In this document: one piece after another, positions 45,781-57,873 of the stretch
Position numbering within the stretch: the first letter of the stretch is position 1
Layout: each line of letters starts with the position of its first letter
Translations under genes and position numbers: made by a program
Source of the DNA: Delphinus delphis
Taxonomy: Eukaryota > Chordata > Mammalia > Artiodactyla > Delphinidae
Length of the DNA: 64,000 bases
Reading direction: 5' to 3'
Assembly (NCBI RefSeq): GCF_949987515.2
Contig: NC_082694.2
Location: forward strand, 59,890,080 to 59,954,079
The notes under the pieces: generated by a model
The model's input: the letters and a program-made list of their open reading frames with translations, nothing else
The model's database searches: none
Told to the model about the DNA's origin: nothing

Positions 45781-46474
45781 GGTACCAGAGCCAGTGCTCT
45801 CTCCTAACCTCTGTACAGAGCTGCCTTTAGTAACTGGCTGTGGCTGAGAAAGAGCTTTCTGAGGATGCTGGGGTGGCCATTGCTCCAAGCAAGGCTGTGA
45901 AATCAACAGTTAGATGAACAAAACAGATCTCACTCCGCCTTTCACCCGACTTGGCCATTTTGCAGATGCCCCTTAGGTCAGTGCAAATCACTCCCATGTT
46001 TGACTAAAGAGCAACTCTCAAGGACATTTCCTGTTAGAGGTGTGTTGGGAAAGGCTGCCTCACAAGGTGGGCACTGCCCAGCTCCAGGGGGCTCCAGGCA
46101 CATTGTGAATGGCACTCTAGGGCTTTGCAGAGCGTCAGCCTTGTGAAATTCAAGTCACCTGGCATGCTAGGATTTATTGAGAAAGTGAATTATTGGCACG
46201 ATTTTGGAGTTCATCTGATTTTCAGAGTTTTGTAGAAATACGTGTTTTGCAATAGAGTTTGGCTCAGTTCAGGGCCTAGTAATGAAGTTAGGTGAATTGT
46301 GGGGAGCGCTGGGGGAGATAGTTCCCATAACTTAAGTAAAAATATTTTCAGTCTTCAAATGAGAAGTACACTTGACAGACATAGAAAACAATTGATGCTT
46401 ACAGAGTTTCATCTATCTTGACATCTTACACTATTAAATTTCCTGCCACTATCTTAAAAAATAAAGACTCATTG
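45781..46474. other. unique sequence, nothing recognised
   Basis: No repeat or gene signature is recognised. Confidence 0.35.
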
Positions 46475-48000
46475 TGAGCACATGAAAAGATGTTCAACAT
46501 TACTAGCCATCAGGGAAGGGCAAATCAAAATCACAATGAGGTACTACTTTGTATCCACTAGGACGGCTATGATCAAAAGGACAAATAATAACAAGTGTTG
46601 GCAAAAATGTGGAGAGATTGGAACCTTCATATCCTGCTGGTGGGAATGTGAAATGGTGTAGCTGTTTTGAAAGTCTGGCAGCTCCTCAAAATGTTAAATA
46701 TAGAGTTACCATAGGTTAAACATAGAACTACTCCCAGGTACATATCCAGAAGAAATGAAAATACAGGTCCACAAAAAAACCAAAAAACTTGTACATGTTT
46801 TTAATGTTCAATTATGTTCGGAGCAGCATTATTCAAAATAGCTGAAACATGGACACAATCTAAGTGTCCTTCAACTGATGAATGGCTAAACAAAACATGG
46901 TATATCTATACAACGGAATATTATCCTTCAATAAAAAGAAATGAACTAATGATGAACCCTGAAAACATGCTAAGTGGAAAAAGCTAGTCGCAAAGGATTC
47001 TCTATTATGTGATTCCATTTATATGAAATGTCCAGAATAGGTAAATCTGTGCAGACAGAAATTAGATTGGAGGTTGCCTGAGGCTGCATGTGAGGTGGGG
47101 AGAAATGGGGAGTGACTGCTAATGAGAGCAGGGTTTCTTTTGGGGATGATGAAAATGTTTTATTTTTTTAATTTATTTATTTTTTCCTTTAAAAATATTT
47201 TCTTTTTTTTAACATCTTTATTGGAGTATAATTGGTTTACAATGTTGTGTTAGTTTCTGCTGTATAACACAGTGAATCAGCTATATGTATACATATATCC
47301 CCATATCCCCTGCCTCTTGTATCTCCCTCCCACCCTCCCTATCCCACCCCTCTAGGTGGTCACAAAGCACCGAACTGATATCCCTGTGCTATGCAGCTGC
47401 TTCCCACTAGCTATCTATTTTACATTTGGTAGTGTATATATGTCAATGCTACTCTCTCACTTCTTCCCAGTTTACCCTTCCCCCTCCTCGTGTCCTCAAG
47501 TCCATTCTCTATGTCTGCGTCTTTATTCCTGTCCTGCCCCTAGGTTCTTCAGAACCGTTTATTTTTTTTAGATTCCAAGGAGGCAAGAATATACAATGGA
47601 GCAAAGACAGCCTCTTCAATAAGTGGTGCTGGGAAAACTGGACAGCTACACGTAAAAGAATGAAATTAGAACACTCCCTAACACCATACACAAAAATAAA
47701 CTCAAAATGGATTAAAGACCTAAATGTAAGGCCAGACACTATAAATCTCTTAGGGGAGAACATAGGCAGAACACTCTATGACATAAATCACAGCAAGATC
47801 CTTTTTGACCCACCTCCTAGAGAAATGGAAATAAAACCAAAAATAACAAATGAGACCTAATGAAACTTAAAAGCTTTTGCACAGCAAAGATGAAAATGTT
47901 TTAATATTGACTGTGGTGATAGTTGTAAACCTCTGTGAATATATTAAAACCATTGAGTTGTATTCTTTCAATGGGTGACTTATATAAAGTTATTTTAAGA
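46475..48000 (+). mobile_element. old L1 3' part, split by a younger L1
   Basis: Contains gccatcagggaagggcaaat, aatcacaatgaggtactact, gctggtgggaatgtgaaatg, gaatattatccttcaataaa, ggaggttgcctgaggctg, then resumes after the insertion with actgtggtgatagttgtaaa at 47913. Confidence 0.88.
47163..47888 (-). mobile_element. L1 insertion with 5' inversion (twin priming) and 15-bp target-site duplication
   Basis: The left ~410 bases are an L1 3' UTR in minus orientation. The right ~310 bases (from about 47577) are plus-oriented ORF2 encoding [19 protein letters not shown] and [17 protein letters not shown]. Both halves lie between gatgaaaatgtttta at 47148-47162 and 47889-47903, so they entered as one event. 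ORF2 is the L1 endonuclease/reverse transcriptase; this copy is only a fragment. Confidence 0.9.
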
Positions 48001-48012
48001 AACAACCATTAA

Positions 48013-48101
48013 GGGACTTCCCTGGTGGTCCAGTGGTTGGGACTCCGTGCTTTCACTGCAGGGGGCATGGGTTCGAGCGCTGTGGCCAAAAAAAGAAAAT
48101 A
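48013..48101 (+). repeat. short tRNA-derived SINE monomer with target-site duplication
   Basis: gggacttccctggtggtccag head and ggttcgagc B box, followed directly by an A-rich tail. Flanks aagaaacaaccattaa and aaagaaacaaccctta are near-identical. Confidence 0.9.
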
Positions 48102-48116
48102 AAGAAACAACCCTTA

Positions 48117-49617
48117 TGGGCAGTGGTGGGGTGTCATGGGCTTATGGGCAGATTTTCCTCTCTACTCCAAATCCATTCCAGCCCCAATGGGCAGGTGCAA
48201 TAAGGGATCCATATTTACCAGATGAGAAAGCCAGACACAGTGAGACCATGGAGCTTCCCCGAGCTCACACAGCTTTGCAGAAGGTCTGTTAGGCATCAAG
48301 GTCTTCAAGCGACCAGTGCAGGCACATTTGACAGACCTGTGGTTTTCAAGCCATACTCTACAGAGCCTCTTTGGGGGACCCCATTGGTGGGACAGTGGGT
48401 TCGGGTGGACATGAGGAGTAGGGTTCTGATCAGGTGAACTCTAGTCTCCTACTTGGTTTGAATCAAAGCACTTCTGGGTTTAAGTTGACATATTGGGCTT
48501 GCACATATGCCTTCTTTGAAAAAAAAGCAAAGTTTCTCTGCCAAAATCCATTGCCCTTAACTCCGTGGTTCTCAGATTGCAAAGACAGTAAACTGAACAC
48601 TTTCCTCGACCTCAGCACCCAAAGTGCTGATTTATCTTTAGAAAAATGTCCATAATTCAAACAAAAAGTGGTAACTCAGGCTGCCAAGCTCTTGTTGCTC
48701 TGGTGTTGTTTCTCTGCTGAGGAATGCACCCAAAAGGTATCTGTTTCAACAATAATTGCCAATGAACGAGTGAGAAATATTGCTCTTGGCCAAAATATAG
48801 TCTGTTGCTAGAAAACAATACAGCTAAAGCGTTTATGAAATTATCAAAAAACACTGTCACTTAAGAATAATATTGTACAGGATGTCCTCGTCCCCAGAAA
48901 CACTCCCATCGTCATCCAAGACTGCCTTTAGAAGCAAACGTTGTTTCCCAACAAAATCTAGGTTTGTTCGCGATTTGTCTTAACAAGGAATGACGTAAGT
49001 TTACCAGACAAAAGAGTTCCATTTCTCGTTCCCTATGTTTAATCTGCACGGACAGAAAGCTGTAAATATCATAAGTGGTTGTTACCGGCTGGCTTCGGAG
49101 GGGCCCCGTTCGTTAAAGACCATGGTTCGCTGGTTTCTTGTGTGTCTTCCAAGGACCAAGATGCTTGCTCGTCATCACTATGAGGTCTGGCAAACAAAAG
49201 CCGGATTCCCAGGAGTCTGTGTGGAAGGATGATGTGACCTTTGACCTCCACTAGCAAGGCCCGGAGGGAAAGAGGCAAAGTCAGGCTCCGGTAACGTTTA
49301 ATGACAGATCTTGTTAGGGTTAAAAAAACAGCTCTGGCGTCCAGCTGGGACTTCAGCTGGGGAGGTGCTCAGAGGGCCTTCAGAAACAGCCATGGGGCCC
49401 CATGAACAGCTGCCCCGGGTGCCCGCTAAGCAGTCTTCCTGAGCCTGCTCCTGCTGAGAACCCCGCCCCCAGTCAGTGTGAGTCAGGGGGGAGAACCATT
49501 CAGTTTTTTCCCTATTGCCACCAGCAAGTATCACCCCTCTGGATGCTATGGTGAGGTTCTGACAGCAGCAAGGCACAGATCCTGGTTTTTCTTGTATAAA
49601 AATAAATATCTAGAAAG
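48117..49617. other. 1.5-kb unique stretch
   Basis: No SINE or L1 is seen. A CRE-like tgacgtaa lies at about 48992. Frames on both strands are short. Its low repeat content would fit a conserved non-coding segment, which cannot be tested here. Confidence 0.35.
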
Positions 49618-49863
49618 CGGGCTGAGATTAGTGCCCTTATAAAAGAGACCCCAGAGAGTTCTCTAGCCTCTTCTACCATGTGAAGCTACAGTGAGAAGAC
49701 AGCTGTTTATAACCCAGGAAATGGGCTCTCACTGGAACCAAACCATGCTGGCACTGTGATCTTGGAATTCCAGTCTCTAGAACTGTGAGAAATAAATTTC
49801 TCTTGTGAATAAGATGGCAAGTCTATGGTATTTTTGTTCTAGCAGCCCGAGCTGACTAAGACA
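49618..49863 (+). mobile_element. MST-type MaLR LTR, 3' part
   Basis: Order gattagtgcccttataaaag, agaccccagagagttctct, gaactgtgagaaataaattt (with AATAAA), then cagcccgagctgactaagac, the LTR end. An old, non-coding endogenous retroviral LTR relic. Confidence 0.85.
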
Positions 49864-50519
49864 ACACCTTACATAAATGTTTTCAGCGGGGTGTGATTAA
49901 CGTTTAACTTGCAGGTTGAATGGTGTGAGATGAAGGTCTAGGATGTAGCACTACCTTGAAATATTCAAACTTCAGGTTGAGAGAATCATGCCATAAACAG
50001 AAGGCCTTCATTATCTTCACTTTTGAATAATTGCTCTCTGCCATCATATGTGTTTTTGGCACTTCTGAATAGATATTAATGACCCCTCTTTTTCATGCAG
50101 AAAAGAGAAAGTGGCGTGGCTTGCCCTAGACATCTCCAGATTTGGCACTATGGTCCTCACTAATGCTTGCAGCAATTCGGAATTTTCTGCCAAGATTTGA
50201 GCATCCCAAGACCTGGCATCTGCTGCCCCCTGAAGCAGATCCATGGCTCTTGATTCATCCTTGGGTGCAGTGACTCTGGGAAATAAGGATGGCTCCGTGG
50301 AAATAAACATAAAGAGAAGGGTAAAACTCCAGCAAAAGTTGAAAATGTAGTGAGGTGAACTGAAGATGTTCCAGCGGACCTGTGATTCCAGAGGAAGTGT
50401 GATATGGGAGCAGGCCTGTAGGTACACATCCATTTTCTGATATTTGGGGATTCTTGAAGGTTTGGATATGTTATCCTCAGTATCAAGTGTTTGTTACAAA
50501 AAAGAGTGTGACATAGGAA
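49864..50519. other. unique sequence, nothing recognised
   Basis: A 129-codon minus frame (50433-50044) has no recognisable domain. Confidence 0.3.
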
Positions 50520-52490
50520 ATGCTTTTTAAGACAATTATCGATTCACATGCACTTGTAAGAAATAATACTGAGAGATCCCATGTGCCCTTTCCTCAGTTT
50601 CTCCCAAAGGTAACATCTTGAAAACTACAATGCAATCCTATTACCAGGACACTGACAGTGACACAGTCAAGATGCAGAACATTTCCATCGCCACGAGGAT
50701 CCCTCATGTTGCCCCTTTATAGCCACACACACTTCCCTCTCACCCTCACCCCCTCCTTAGTCCCAGGCAACCACTAATTTGTTCACCGTTTCTATAATTT
50801 TGTAGTTTCAGAATGGTGTATAAATGGAATCACACAGTATGTAACTTTTAGGGATTGGCTTTTTCCACTCAACATGATTCTCTGGAGATTCATCCAGGTT
50901 GTTGTGGGTATCAGTAGTGTATTCTTTTTTTATTTCTGAGTAGTATTCCATCATATGGATGTACCACAGTTGTTGTTGTTTTTTAAAGCAGTCATCCATT
51001 GAAGGATATCTGAGTTGTTTCCAGTTTGGGGCTATTATGAATAAAGCTACTATAAACACTTGTATACAGGCCTTTGTGTGAACATAAGCCTTCATTTCTT
51101 TGGGATAAACGCCCAAGAGTGCGATTGCTGAGGTTTATGATAGATTAGTTTTTACAAGAAAACTAAGTGTTTAGTTTCTTAGAAACCGTCCAGTTGTCTT
51201 CCAGAGTGGCTGTACCATTTTACGTTCCCACGAGCGTGAGTCATCTAGCTTCTCCACGTGCTTGCCAGCGTTTGGCGTCATTGCTGTTTTTTATGTTAGC
51301 TATTCTGATAGGCGTGTAGTGACACCCCATGTGTGACTTACTTTCAACCTGTCTATAGGATGTTTGAAGTGAGTTTCTTGTAGACAGATTACAGTTGGGT
51401 CATGTTTTTTAATCTACTCTGCCAATCTCTTTTAATCGGTGTATTTAAACCATTTACATTTCATGGAATTATTGATGTTTTAGGGCTTAAATGTGCCATT
51501 TTGTTTTCTGCTTATTCTCTCTGTTTTTCATGTCTTTGTTTTCATTTTCTTGCATTTTGAGATGCTTGAATATTCTAAAGAATTCTATATTGATTTATAT
51601 ATAGTATTTTTTTTGTTGTTTTTGTTTTTGTTTCTTGTGGTACACGGGCCTCTCACTGTTGTGGCCTCTCCCGTTTCGGAGCACAGGCTCCGGACGCGCA
51701 GGCCCAGCGGCCATGGCTCACGGGCCCAGCCGCCCCGCGGCATGTGGGATCCTCCCGGACCGGGGCACGAACCCGCGTCCCCTGCATCGGCAGGCGGACC
51801 CTCAACCACTGCGCCACCAGGGAAGCCCTATATGTAGTATTTTAAAGTATCTCTCTTTTAAAGTGGCTTGTTCTAGGTGTTCCATTATGTATATATAACG
51901 CATCACAGGCTACTAGTGTCATCTTACCAGTTTGAGTGAAGTATTGAAACTTTACTTCCATTTATGTCCCTTTACCTTCTTATAATATAATTGCCTTAAA
52001 TATTTTCTGTATGTACATCTAGAACTTCATCAGACAGTGTTATAATTTTTCTCCAAATATCAAACAATTTAGAAAACTCAAAAGAAGGAAAATCTATTAT
52101 ATTTACCCACATTTTTACTTACTGAGTTCTTCCTGCCTTCCTGATGTTCCAAGTTTCCTTTTTTTCCCCATCTCCCTTTTGTTAAGAAGACTTCCTTTAT
52201 CTATCCATTAGTATAGGTCTTTGAGCAACAAATTCTGTTTTCCTTCATCTGAGAGTGTCTTATTTTTCCCTTCATTCCTGAAAGACATCTTCATTGGATA
52301 TAGGATTCTGTGTTGACAATTCTTTTCTTTCTACACTTGAAATATATTGTAACACTTTCTTTTGGCCTCCATGATTTTTGAAGAGAGAAATGTGTGCTGT
52401 CATCCTAATTATTTCCTCCCTATAGATAAAATGTCAGTTTTCTCTGGCTGCTTTTAAGGTTGTTTTTTTTTGTCTTTATTTTTCAGAAGT
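50520..52490 (-). mobile_element. old L1 (3' UTR and ORF2), interrupted by a SINE
   Basis: Contains cacatgcacttgtaagaaat, gatgcagaacatttccatcg, tagtattccatcatatggat, ccagagtggctgtaccattt, tgagtttcttgtagacagat. ORF2 sequence continues past the SINE. Confidence 0.8.
51611..51828 (-). repeat. CHR SINE (short young type)
   Basis: Close to consensus. Flanks tatatagtatttt and tatatgtagtatttt resemble a target duplication. Confidence 0.95.
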
Positions 52491-53094
52491 GGGTTTGTGT
52501 CTTTTGCCAAATCATATATGCATTGTATCCCTTGGGCAGCCAATCAGTGGCCCACTGGAAAAGAAACTTGAGATGGAACCGCTGAGTTGGTGTTTTGTGG
52601 ACAATCGTCTAGGGCTCTTCTCTCCTTCCCGGGTGGGTTTTGTTGGGGAGGCTTCTTAATCTGAGAAACAGGAACTCTTCCCAAGCATCGTTTCTGTAGG
52701 ATAGTTATGGCTGCTTTCAAACGTCCAGGCAACTGAGAAAACCAATGATTCTTTCTGGGCCACATGCCTGGAGGTCTCTGCCTAATGGGAAACCTGGCCA
52801 ACCTCTGGCCTCCACCCTCCTGGCTGGAATGTGAGTGAATGAACACTTGGGGACTGGAGAGGCTGACAGTAGTGTTGCGCTAGAAAGCTGGAGGATCCAC
52901 TTGTGGCCTTTTGCTGGTTGCTCATCACTGGTTCACTCTTTCTGAAATCTATTTTCTCACCATACTTTGGAATCTTCTGCCCTCCCCCTGCCATTACTCT
53001 GCTAACATCTCAAGTCCTAACTACTAAGTCAAACAGCCTTTTCTCACACTTTTCTCATCCTCCTGGAGCTCTCCGGATCACTGGCCGTTAGCCA
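52491..53094. other. unique sequence, nothing recognised
   Basis: A 100-codon minus frame (52846-52544) has no recognisable domain. Confidence 0.3.
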
Positions 53095-53220
53095 CTGTTC
53101 AGATGCATTAACCCAATGAGGTAATGTCCATTTGTAGCCCCATTTTACAGACAAGGAAATGGAGGATTTGAACCCAGAAACTCTGACTCCAAAGCCCATG
53201 CTCTTAACCACTGTGCTGCA
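53095..53220 (-). repeat. MIR with internal deletion
   Basis: Order ccccattttacagacaagga, then directly ggatttgaacccagaaactc, tgactccaaagcccatgctc, ttaaccactgtgctgca. Confidence 0.8.
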
Positions 53221-53224
53221 TTTT

Positions 53225-53368
53225 TAAAAAAATTTTATTTTATTAAAAAAATTTTTTTGGCCATACCACGTGGCTTGTGGGATCTTAGTTCCCTGACCAG
53301 GGATCGAACCTGGGCCCACAGCAGTGAAAGCACCAAGTCCTAACCCCTGGACCGCCAGGGAATTCCCT
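53225..53368 (-). repeat. short tRNA-derived SINE monomer
   Basis: Reverse head attccctggcggtccagggg, B box ggttcgatccc. It lies at the end of the MIR with a weak duplication around ctgcat. Confidence 0.88.
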
Positions 53369-53719
53369 GTCCTGCATCTGTAGTTGCTGATCAGCTGCCC
53401 CTCTTCTCTCTATGAAGCATTCTTCTGGGTTGGCTTATGTGCATTCATTTCTTTATCCTTTTCTATCTGTTTTCTTCTCTATTTTTCTTTTTCCAACACC
53501 TATGGGTAAACATTCCCCAAGATTCTTTCTTTAGTTTTCTCTCTCCTTTCTCTTTATCATTATCTATGACTATTGTAATGAGTGACAAATGCATTTATCT
53601 CCAGTAACATCCTGTCAACTCCTAACATAGATCCACATTTCCTCCTTGTTTAATATCTGTATTTCCGCAAAAATTATCATTTCTAATTCTGACTGCATCA
53701 TCTAACCCCCAAACTTGCT
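53369..53719. other. pyrimidine-rich sequence, nothing recognised
   Basis: No gene or repeat signature is recognised. Confidence 0.3.
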
Positions 53720-55040
53720 TTTTGTAGGAATACATTTTTTATTAATGTATAACAGAAGTTTATTCACATTCAAGGAATTTTCACAGAGGGAACACACCAT
53801 TGTAACCAGCACCAAGATCAGGAAACAGAACATTACCAGCACCCCCAGATATGCCCCTCCTGCCTGCTTCTAGTCACTACCCCAAATAAACACCCCCAAA
53901 TAACGACTATCCTGATTTTTAACACAATAGATTAGTTTTTTCTGTTTTTGAACTTAAATGGAATCATATTTATGTCTTTTGTGACTGTCTTTTTTCATTC
54001 AGCATCATCTTTATAATATCATTCCAAGTTGTTACATGTAGAGATAGTTTATTCATTCTCATTAATAAATAATATTCCATTATGCAAATATACCGTATTT
54101 CTTAAAATCCATTCTGTTGTTAAAAAGCATTTGGGTAGTTTCCAGTTTCAGGCTGTTATATGAATAATGCTGCTTTAAACATTCTTGTAAGTTTTTTTGG
54201 TGGACATATGCTTTTCTCTTCTGTTCTGCTTAGGAATGGAATTGCTGGGTCTCTGGATACGTGTTCATTTTTAGTAGATATTGCTGAACAGTTTTCCAAA
54301 GTGGCTATACCAATACCAACTGACCTTTCTACCAGCAATGTATGAAAATCCAATTGGTCCACACTTTTGCCAATATTTGGTATTGGCTGTTTTTTTTTTT
54401 AATTTTAGTTATTTCTGGTAGTTGTGCAATGTTATCTCATTAAGGCTTTAATTTATATCTCCCCAGTGACTAATGAAATTAAGCAACTTTTCATATGTTT
54501 ACTGCCCATTTGCAAAGCATCCTGTGAAGTACCTATTCATGTCTTTCTGTCCATTTTTCTATTGGGTTGTTTGTTTTTTTCATATTGATTTGTACCAGTT
54601 CTTTATATATCCTGGAGATGATTCCTTTGTTAGATATTTCAACCACTCTGTGGTTTGCTTTCCATTCTCTTAATGGTGTTTTTTGGATGAACAGAACTGT
54701 TAATTTTTTTTTTTTTTTTTTTGCTGTACACGGGCCTCTCACTGTTGTGGCCTCTCCCATTGCGGAGCACAGGCTCCGGACGTGCAGGCTCAGTGGCCAT
54801 GGCTCACGGGCCCAGCCGCTCCGCGGCATCTTCCTGGACTGGGGCACGAACCCGTGTCCCCTGCATCGGCAGGCGGACTCTCAACCACTGCGCCACCAGG
54901 GAAGCCCAGAACTGTTAATTTTAATGTAATCCAAATATTCATTTTCCCCCTTTCTTGTTATCACTCCTTTTATCCTGTTCAAATGTCCTTTTATTCTTGA
55001 CTTCTGTATTTCTAATAATGGTCTTTCCATTTTTCCAGTC
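53720..55040 (-). mobile_element. old L1 (3' UTR and ORF2 end), interrupted by a SINE
   Basis: Contains agaagtttattcacattcaa, gaacacaccattgtaaccag, aataatattccattatgcaa, ggaatggaattgctgggtct, catttttctattgggttgtt. Confidence 0.8.
54708..54907 (-). repeat. CHR SINE (short young type) with 15-bp target-site duplication and a small internal deletion
   Basis: Target duplication agaactgttaatttt at 54693-54707 and 54908-54922. The module read as gtgggatcttcc in other copies is shortened here. Confidence 0.95.
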
Positions 55041-55139
55041 CAGCAAGTTTGCCATTTTGGAGTCCCTTTGATTTGTTTCTCTCCTCTGGTCCAATTTAAT
55101 TAGTCCCTATATTAATTTGATGCTACCTTAAAATCAATT

Positions 55140-55760
55140 CTTACAGACCTGTCATTCTTTCAGCCACCATCTCTGTTCAGGCCCCACTTAGCTCATCACA
55201 AAAGCTTCTAAGTCACTCTTCCCACCTCTCAGCTCTCCTTTGGCCATATCGCTGCCATGGTAATCCTGCTTACACACAACACGATATCACTCCTTGGCTC
55301 AAGACACACCAAAGTACCCTAATGTATTCAGAATGAAGTCCAAACTCCTTGCCTGCTATCCAAGACCTTCCAGGATCTGACCTTCCTTGCTCACACGTGC
55401 TTTCACACAACCTGTGCTCCACTAATGATGCACTATCTGCTGTTCTCAACGCTCCTGCTTTCTTTCTCTGTGCTATTATATCCAGAGCTTCTTTATCTCC
55501 AGCCGCTTTTCCTGGTGAGATGCCACCATCCTTCTAGGCTCAGCTTAAGCACTATTTTCTCTATGAGATTTTTCCACGACCCTCTCTTATAATACCATAT
55601 TTGCTTCTAGTTATTGCTATCTTGTGCTATAGTTATCTGTGTATGTTTTGTTTCCAATTCTAGATTATAAGATTCTGGAAGATAGGGACTCTGTCTTATT
55701 CATCTTTTTATCTCTCTACAGGGCATTCCACTGGGTCTTTCACATGATGAATGAAAAAAG
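55140..55760 (+). mobile_element. L2 LINE 3' part
   Basis: Order gaatgaagtccaaactcctt, gctatccaagaccttccagg, gctcagcttaagcactattt, then gattataagattctggaaga and tagggactctgtcttattca, matching the L2 end. Confidence 0.65.
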
Positions 55761-55929
55761 GCAGTCACAAAATACATAAATATGATTCCATTTACGTTCA
55801 AAAACAGAAAAAACTAATCTATTGTGTTAAACATATATCAACATATATTGATTCATTTATTTATTATTAATAAGAAATTAGTAAGAAAGTAATAATAATG
55901 ACTACAATTTATTGCATATAATGGTAAGT

Positions 55930-56135
55930 ACTAAACGTGCATTATCTCAAATATGATGGAGTTTAGAGGATTAAATGAGATATTGAAAGTAAAGGCCTTG
56001 AAACATAGTAAGAACTCAGTAAGTGGTAGCAGTTATTATTATTCCTATTTAATGGGTGAGAAAATTAAGCAGGTAGGTATTAAGTCACTTGCTCAATGTT
56101 GCATAGCCAAGTGGAGTTGGGACTTGAGCCCAGGT
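55930..56135 (+). repeat. MIR
   Basis: Order aggattaaatgagatattga, ttattcctatttaatgggtg, gtcacttgctcaatgttgca and gacttgagcccaggtgtct. Confidence 0.6.
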
Positions 56136-56139
56136 GTCT

Positions 56140-56735
56140 ATTTTTGCCTAGTTTCTTTTATTCAGCATAGTGATTTTGAGATCCAGCCATGTTGTCGTAT
56201 GCATTGCTAATTCATCCCTTTAATTGATGAGTAGTACTCCACTGTATGGATAGACTATAATTTACTAACCCGTTAACCTGTTGATAGGTATTTGGATTGT
56301 TTCCAATTTTTCGCTTTTACAAATAAACCTGCTAAGAACATTCATGCATAATCTTTGTGTAAATATACGTTTTTATTTCTTTTGGTTAAATACCTAGGAG
56401 TGAAATGGCTTTGTCACATGATAGGTGTATATTCAACTTTTAAGAAGATGCCAAATTGTTTTGGCAGTGCTCATATCATTTTATATTCCTATCATCAGGG
56501 TATAAGCGTTTCAATTCCTTAACATATTCACTCATTTCATATTCATTCATTTGGTGATACGTTCAGTCTTTTTAATCTTAGTCAAACTAATGGGTGTGTA
56601 GTGGTATCACACTGTGGTTTTAATTTGCATTGTTATACATATGTCACAACTGATGACTAACGATATTGAACATCTTTTCATGTATTTATTGGCTATTTAC
56701 ATCTATTCTTTGGTGAGGAGTCAGTTCATATCATT
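56140..56735 (-). mobile_element. old L1 ORF2 end
   Basis: Contains gatgagtagtactccactgt, aaatacctaggagtgaaatg, cacactgtggttttaatttg, catcttttcatgtatttatt in the usual order for a reversed L1. Confidence 0.8.
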
Positions 56736-57066
56736 TTTTAAAAAATAAATTTATTTATTTATTTATTTTTGGCTGTGTTGGGTCTTCGTTGCTGCGAGCA
56801 GTCTTTGTCTAGTTGCGGTAAGCGGGGGCTACTCTTCGTTGCGGTGCCCGGGCTTCTCATTGCGGTGGCTTCTCTTGTTGCAGAGCGTGGGCTCTAGGCG
56901 CGCAGGCTCAGTAGTTGTGGCTCACGGGATCTAGAGCTCAGGCTCAGTAGTTGTGGTGCACGGGCTTAGTTGCTCTGTGGCATGCGGGATCTTCCCGGAC
57001 CAGGGCTTGAATCCTGTTCCCTGCATTGGAAGGCAGATTCTCAGCCACTGCGCTACCAGGGAAGCC
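56736..57066 (-). repeat. CHR SINE (long type)
   Basis: Long-type motifs ttgtctagttgcgg, gcgggggctactcttcgttg and a reversed head gggcttccctggtagcgcag. Confidence 0.93.
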
Positions 57067-57079
57067 CCAGGCTGGTATA

Positions 57080-57585
57080 CTTTTAATATTTTAACTATCG
57101 AGGCAAGATAGTACCCAAAGATTCTTGCCTCCCGAGAGTCACACCCATAGGTAGTCCCCTCCCACATCGAATTGGGCTGCCCTGTGTAATCACTAGGATA
57201 TTGTGGATATGATGGTACATGACCTATGAGGCTACGACATGGAAGTTCCATCTTTCTCTCTCTTGGATTATTGCTCTGGGGGAAGCTAGCTGCCATGTCC
57301 TGAAGACACTCACTCAGCTCTACGGAGAGGCTGAGCGGCAAGGAACTGTGGCCTCTGTAATACAGCAGGCACTAATTTGCCAGACATGTGAGTGAGCCAG
57401 CTTGAAAGTGAATCCTCCAGCCCCAGACAAGCCTCCACATGATATCACAGCCCTGGTCGTCATCTTGACTGCAACCTTATGAGGTTGCCCACAGAGACTA
57501 TGTGGGATAATAAAAGTTAATTGTTGTTTGAGCCACTGTGCTTTGTGATAATTTGTTATGAGGCAATTGATAACTAGTACAACTA
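57080..57585 (+). mobile_element. MLT1-type MaLR LTR
   Basis: Nearly full length: cttgcctcccgagagtcac, agtcccctcccacatcgaat, tctctctcttggattattgc, gctagctgccatgtcctga, gtgagtgagccagcttgaaa, gggataataaaagtta and the end gcaattgataactagtac. Non-coding, ancient. Confidence 0.85.
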
Positions 57586-57640
57586 GTTAGGAAAGCTTGA
57601 GAATTTTTTTCCTAAATGTTTTTATAAAAACCCTTGTATA

Positions 57641-57858
57641 GGGCTTCCCTGGTGGCGCAGTGGTTGGGAGTCCGCCTGCCGATGCAGGGGACACGAATTC
57701 GTGACCCGGTCTGGGAGGATCCCACATGCCGCGGAGCGGCTGGGCCCGTGAGCCATGGCCGCTGAGCCTGCGCGTCCGGAGCCTGTGCTCCGCAACGGGA
57801 GAGGCCACAACAGTGAGAGGCCCACGTACAGCAAAAAAAAAAACCCCCAAAACAAAAA
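57641..57858 (+). repeat. CHR SINE (short young type) with 15-bp target-site duplication
   Basis: Target duplication aaaaacccttgtata at 57626-57640 and 57859-57873. Complete, close to consensus. Confidence 0.96.
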
Positions 57859-57873
57859 AAAAACCCTTGTATA

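Noticed and set aside
47426..47860. 144-codon plus frame
   Set aside because: It runs from a reversed L1 3' UTR into an inverted L1 ORF2 piece, so it is an artefact of twin priming.
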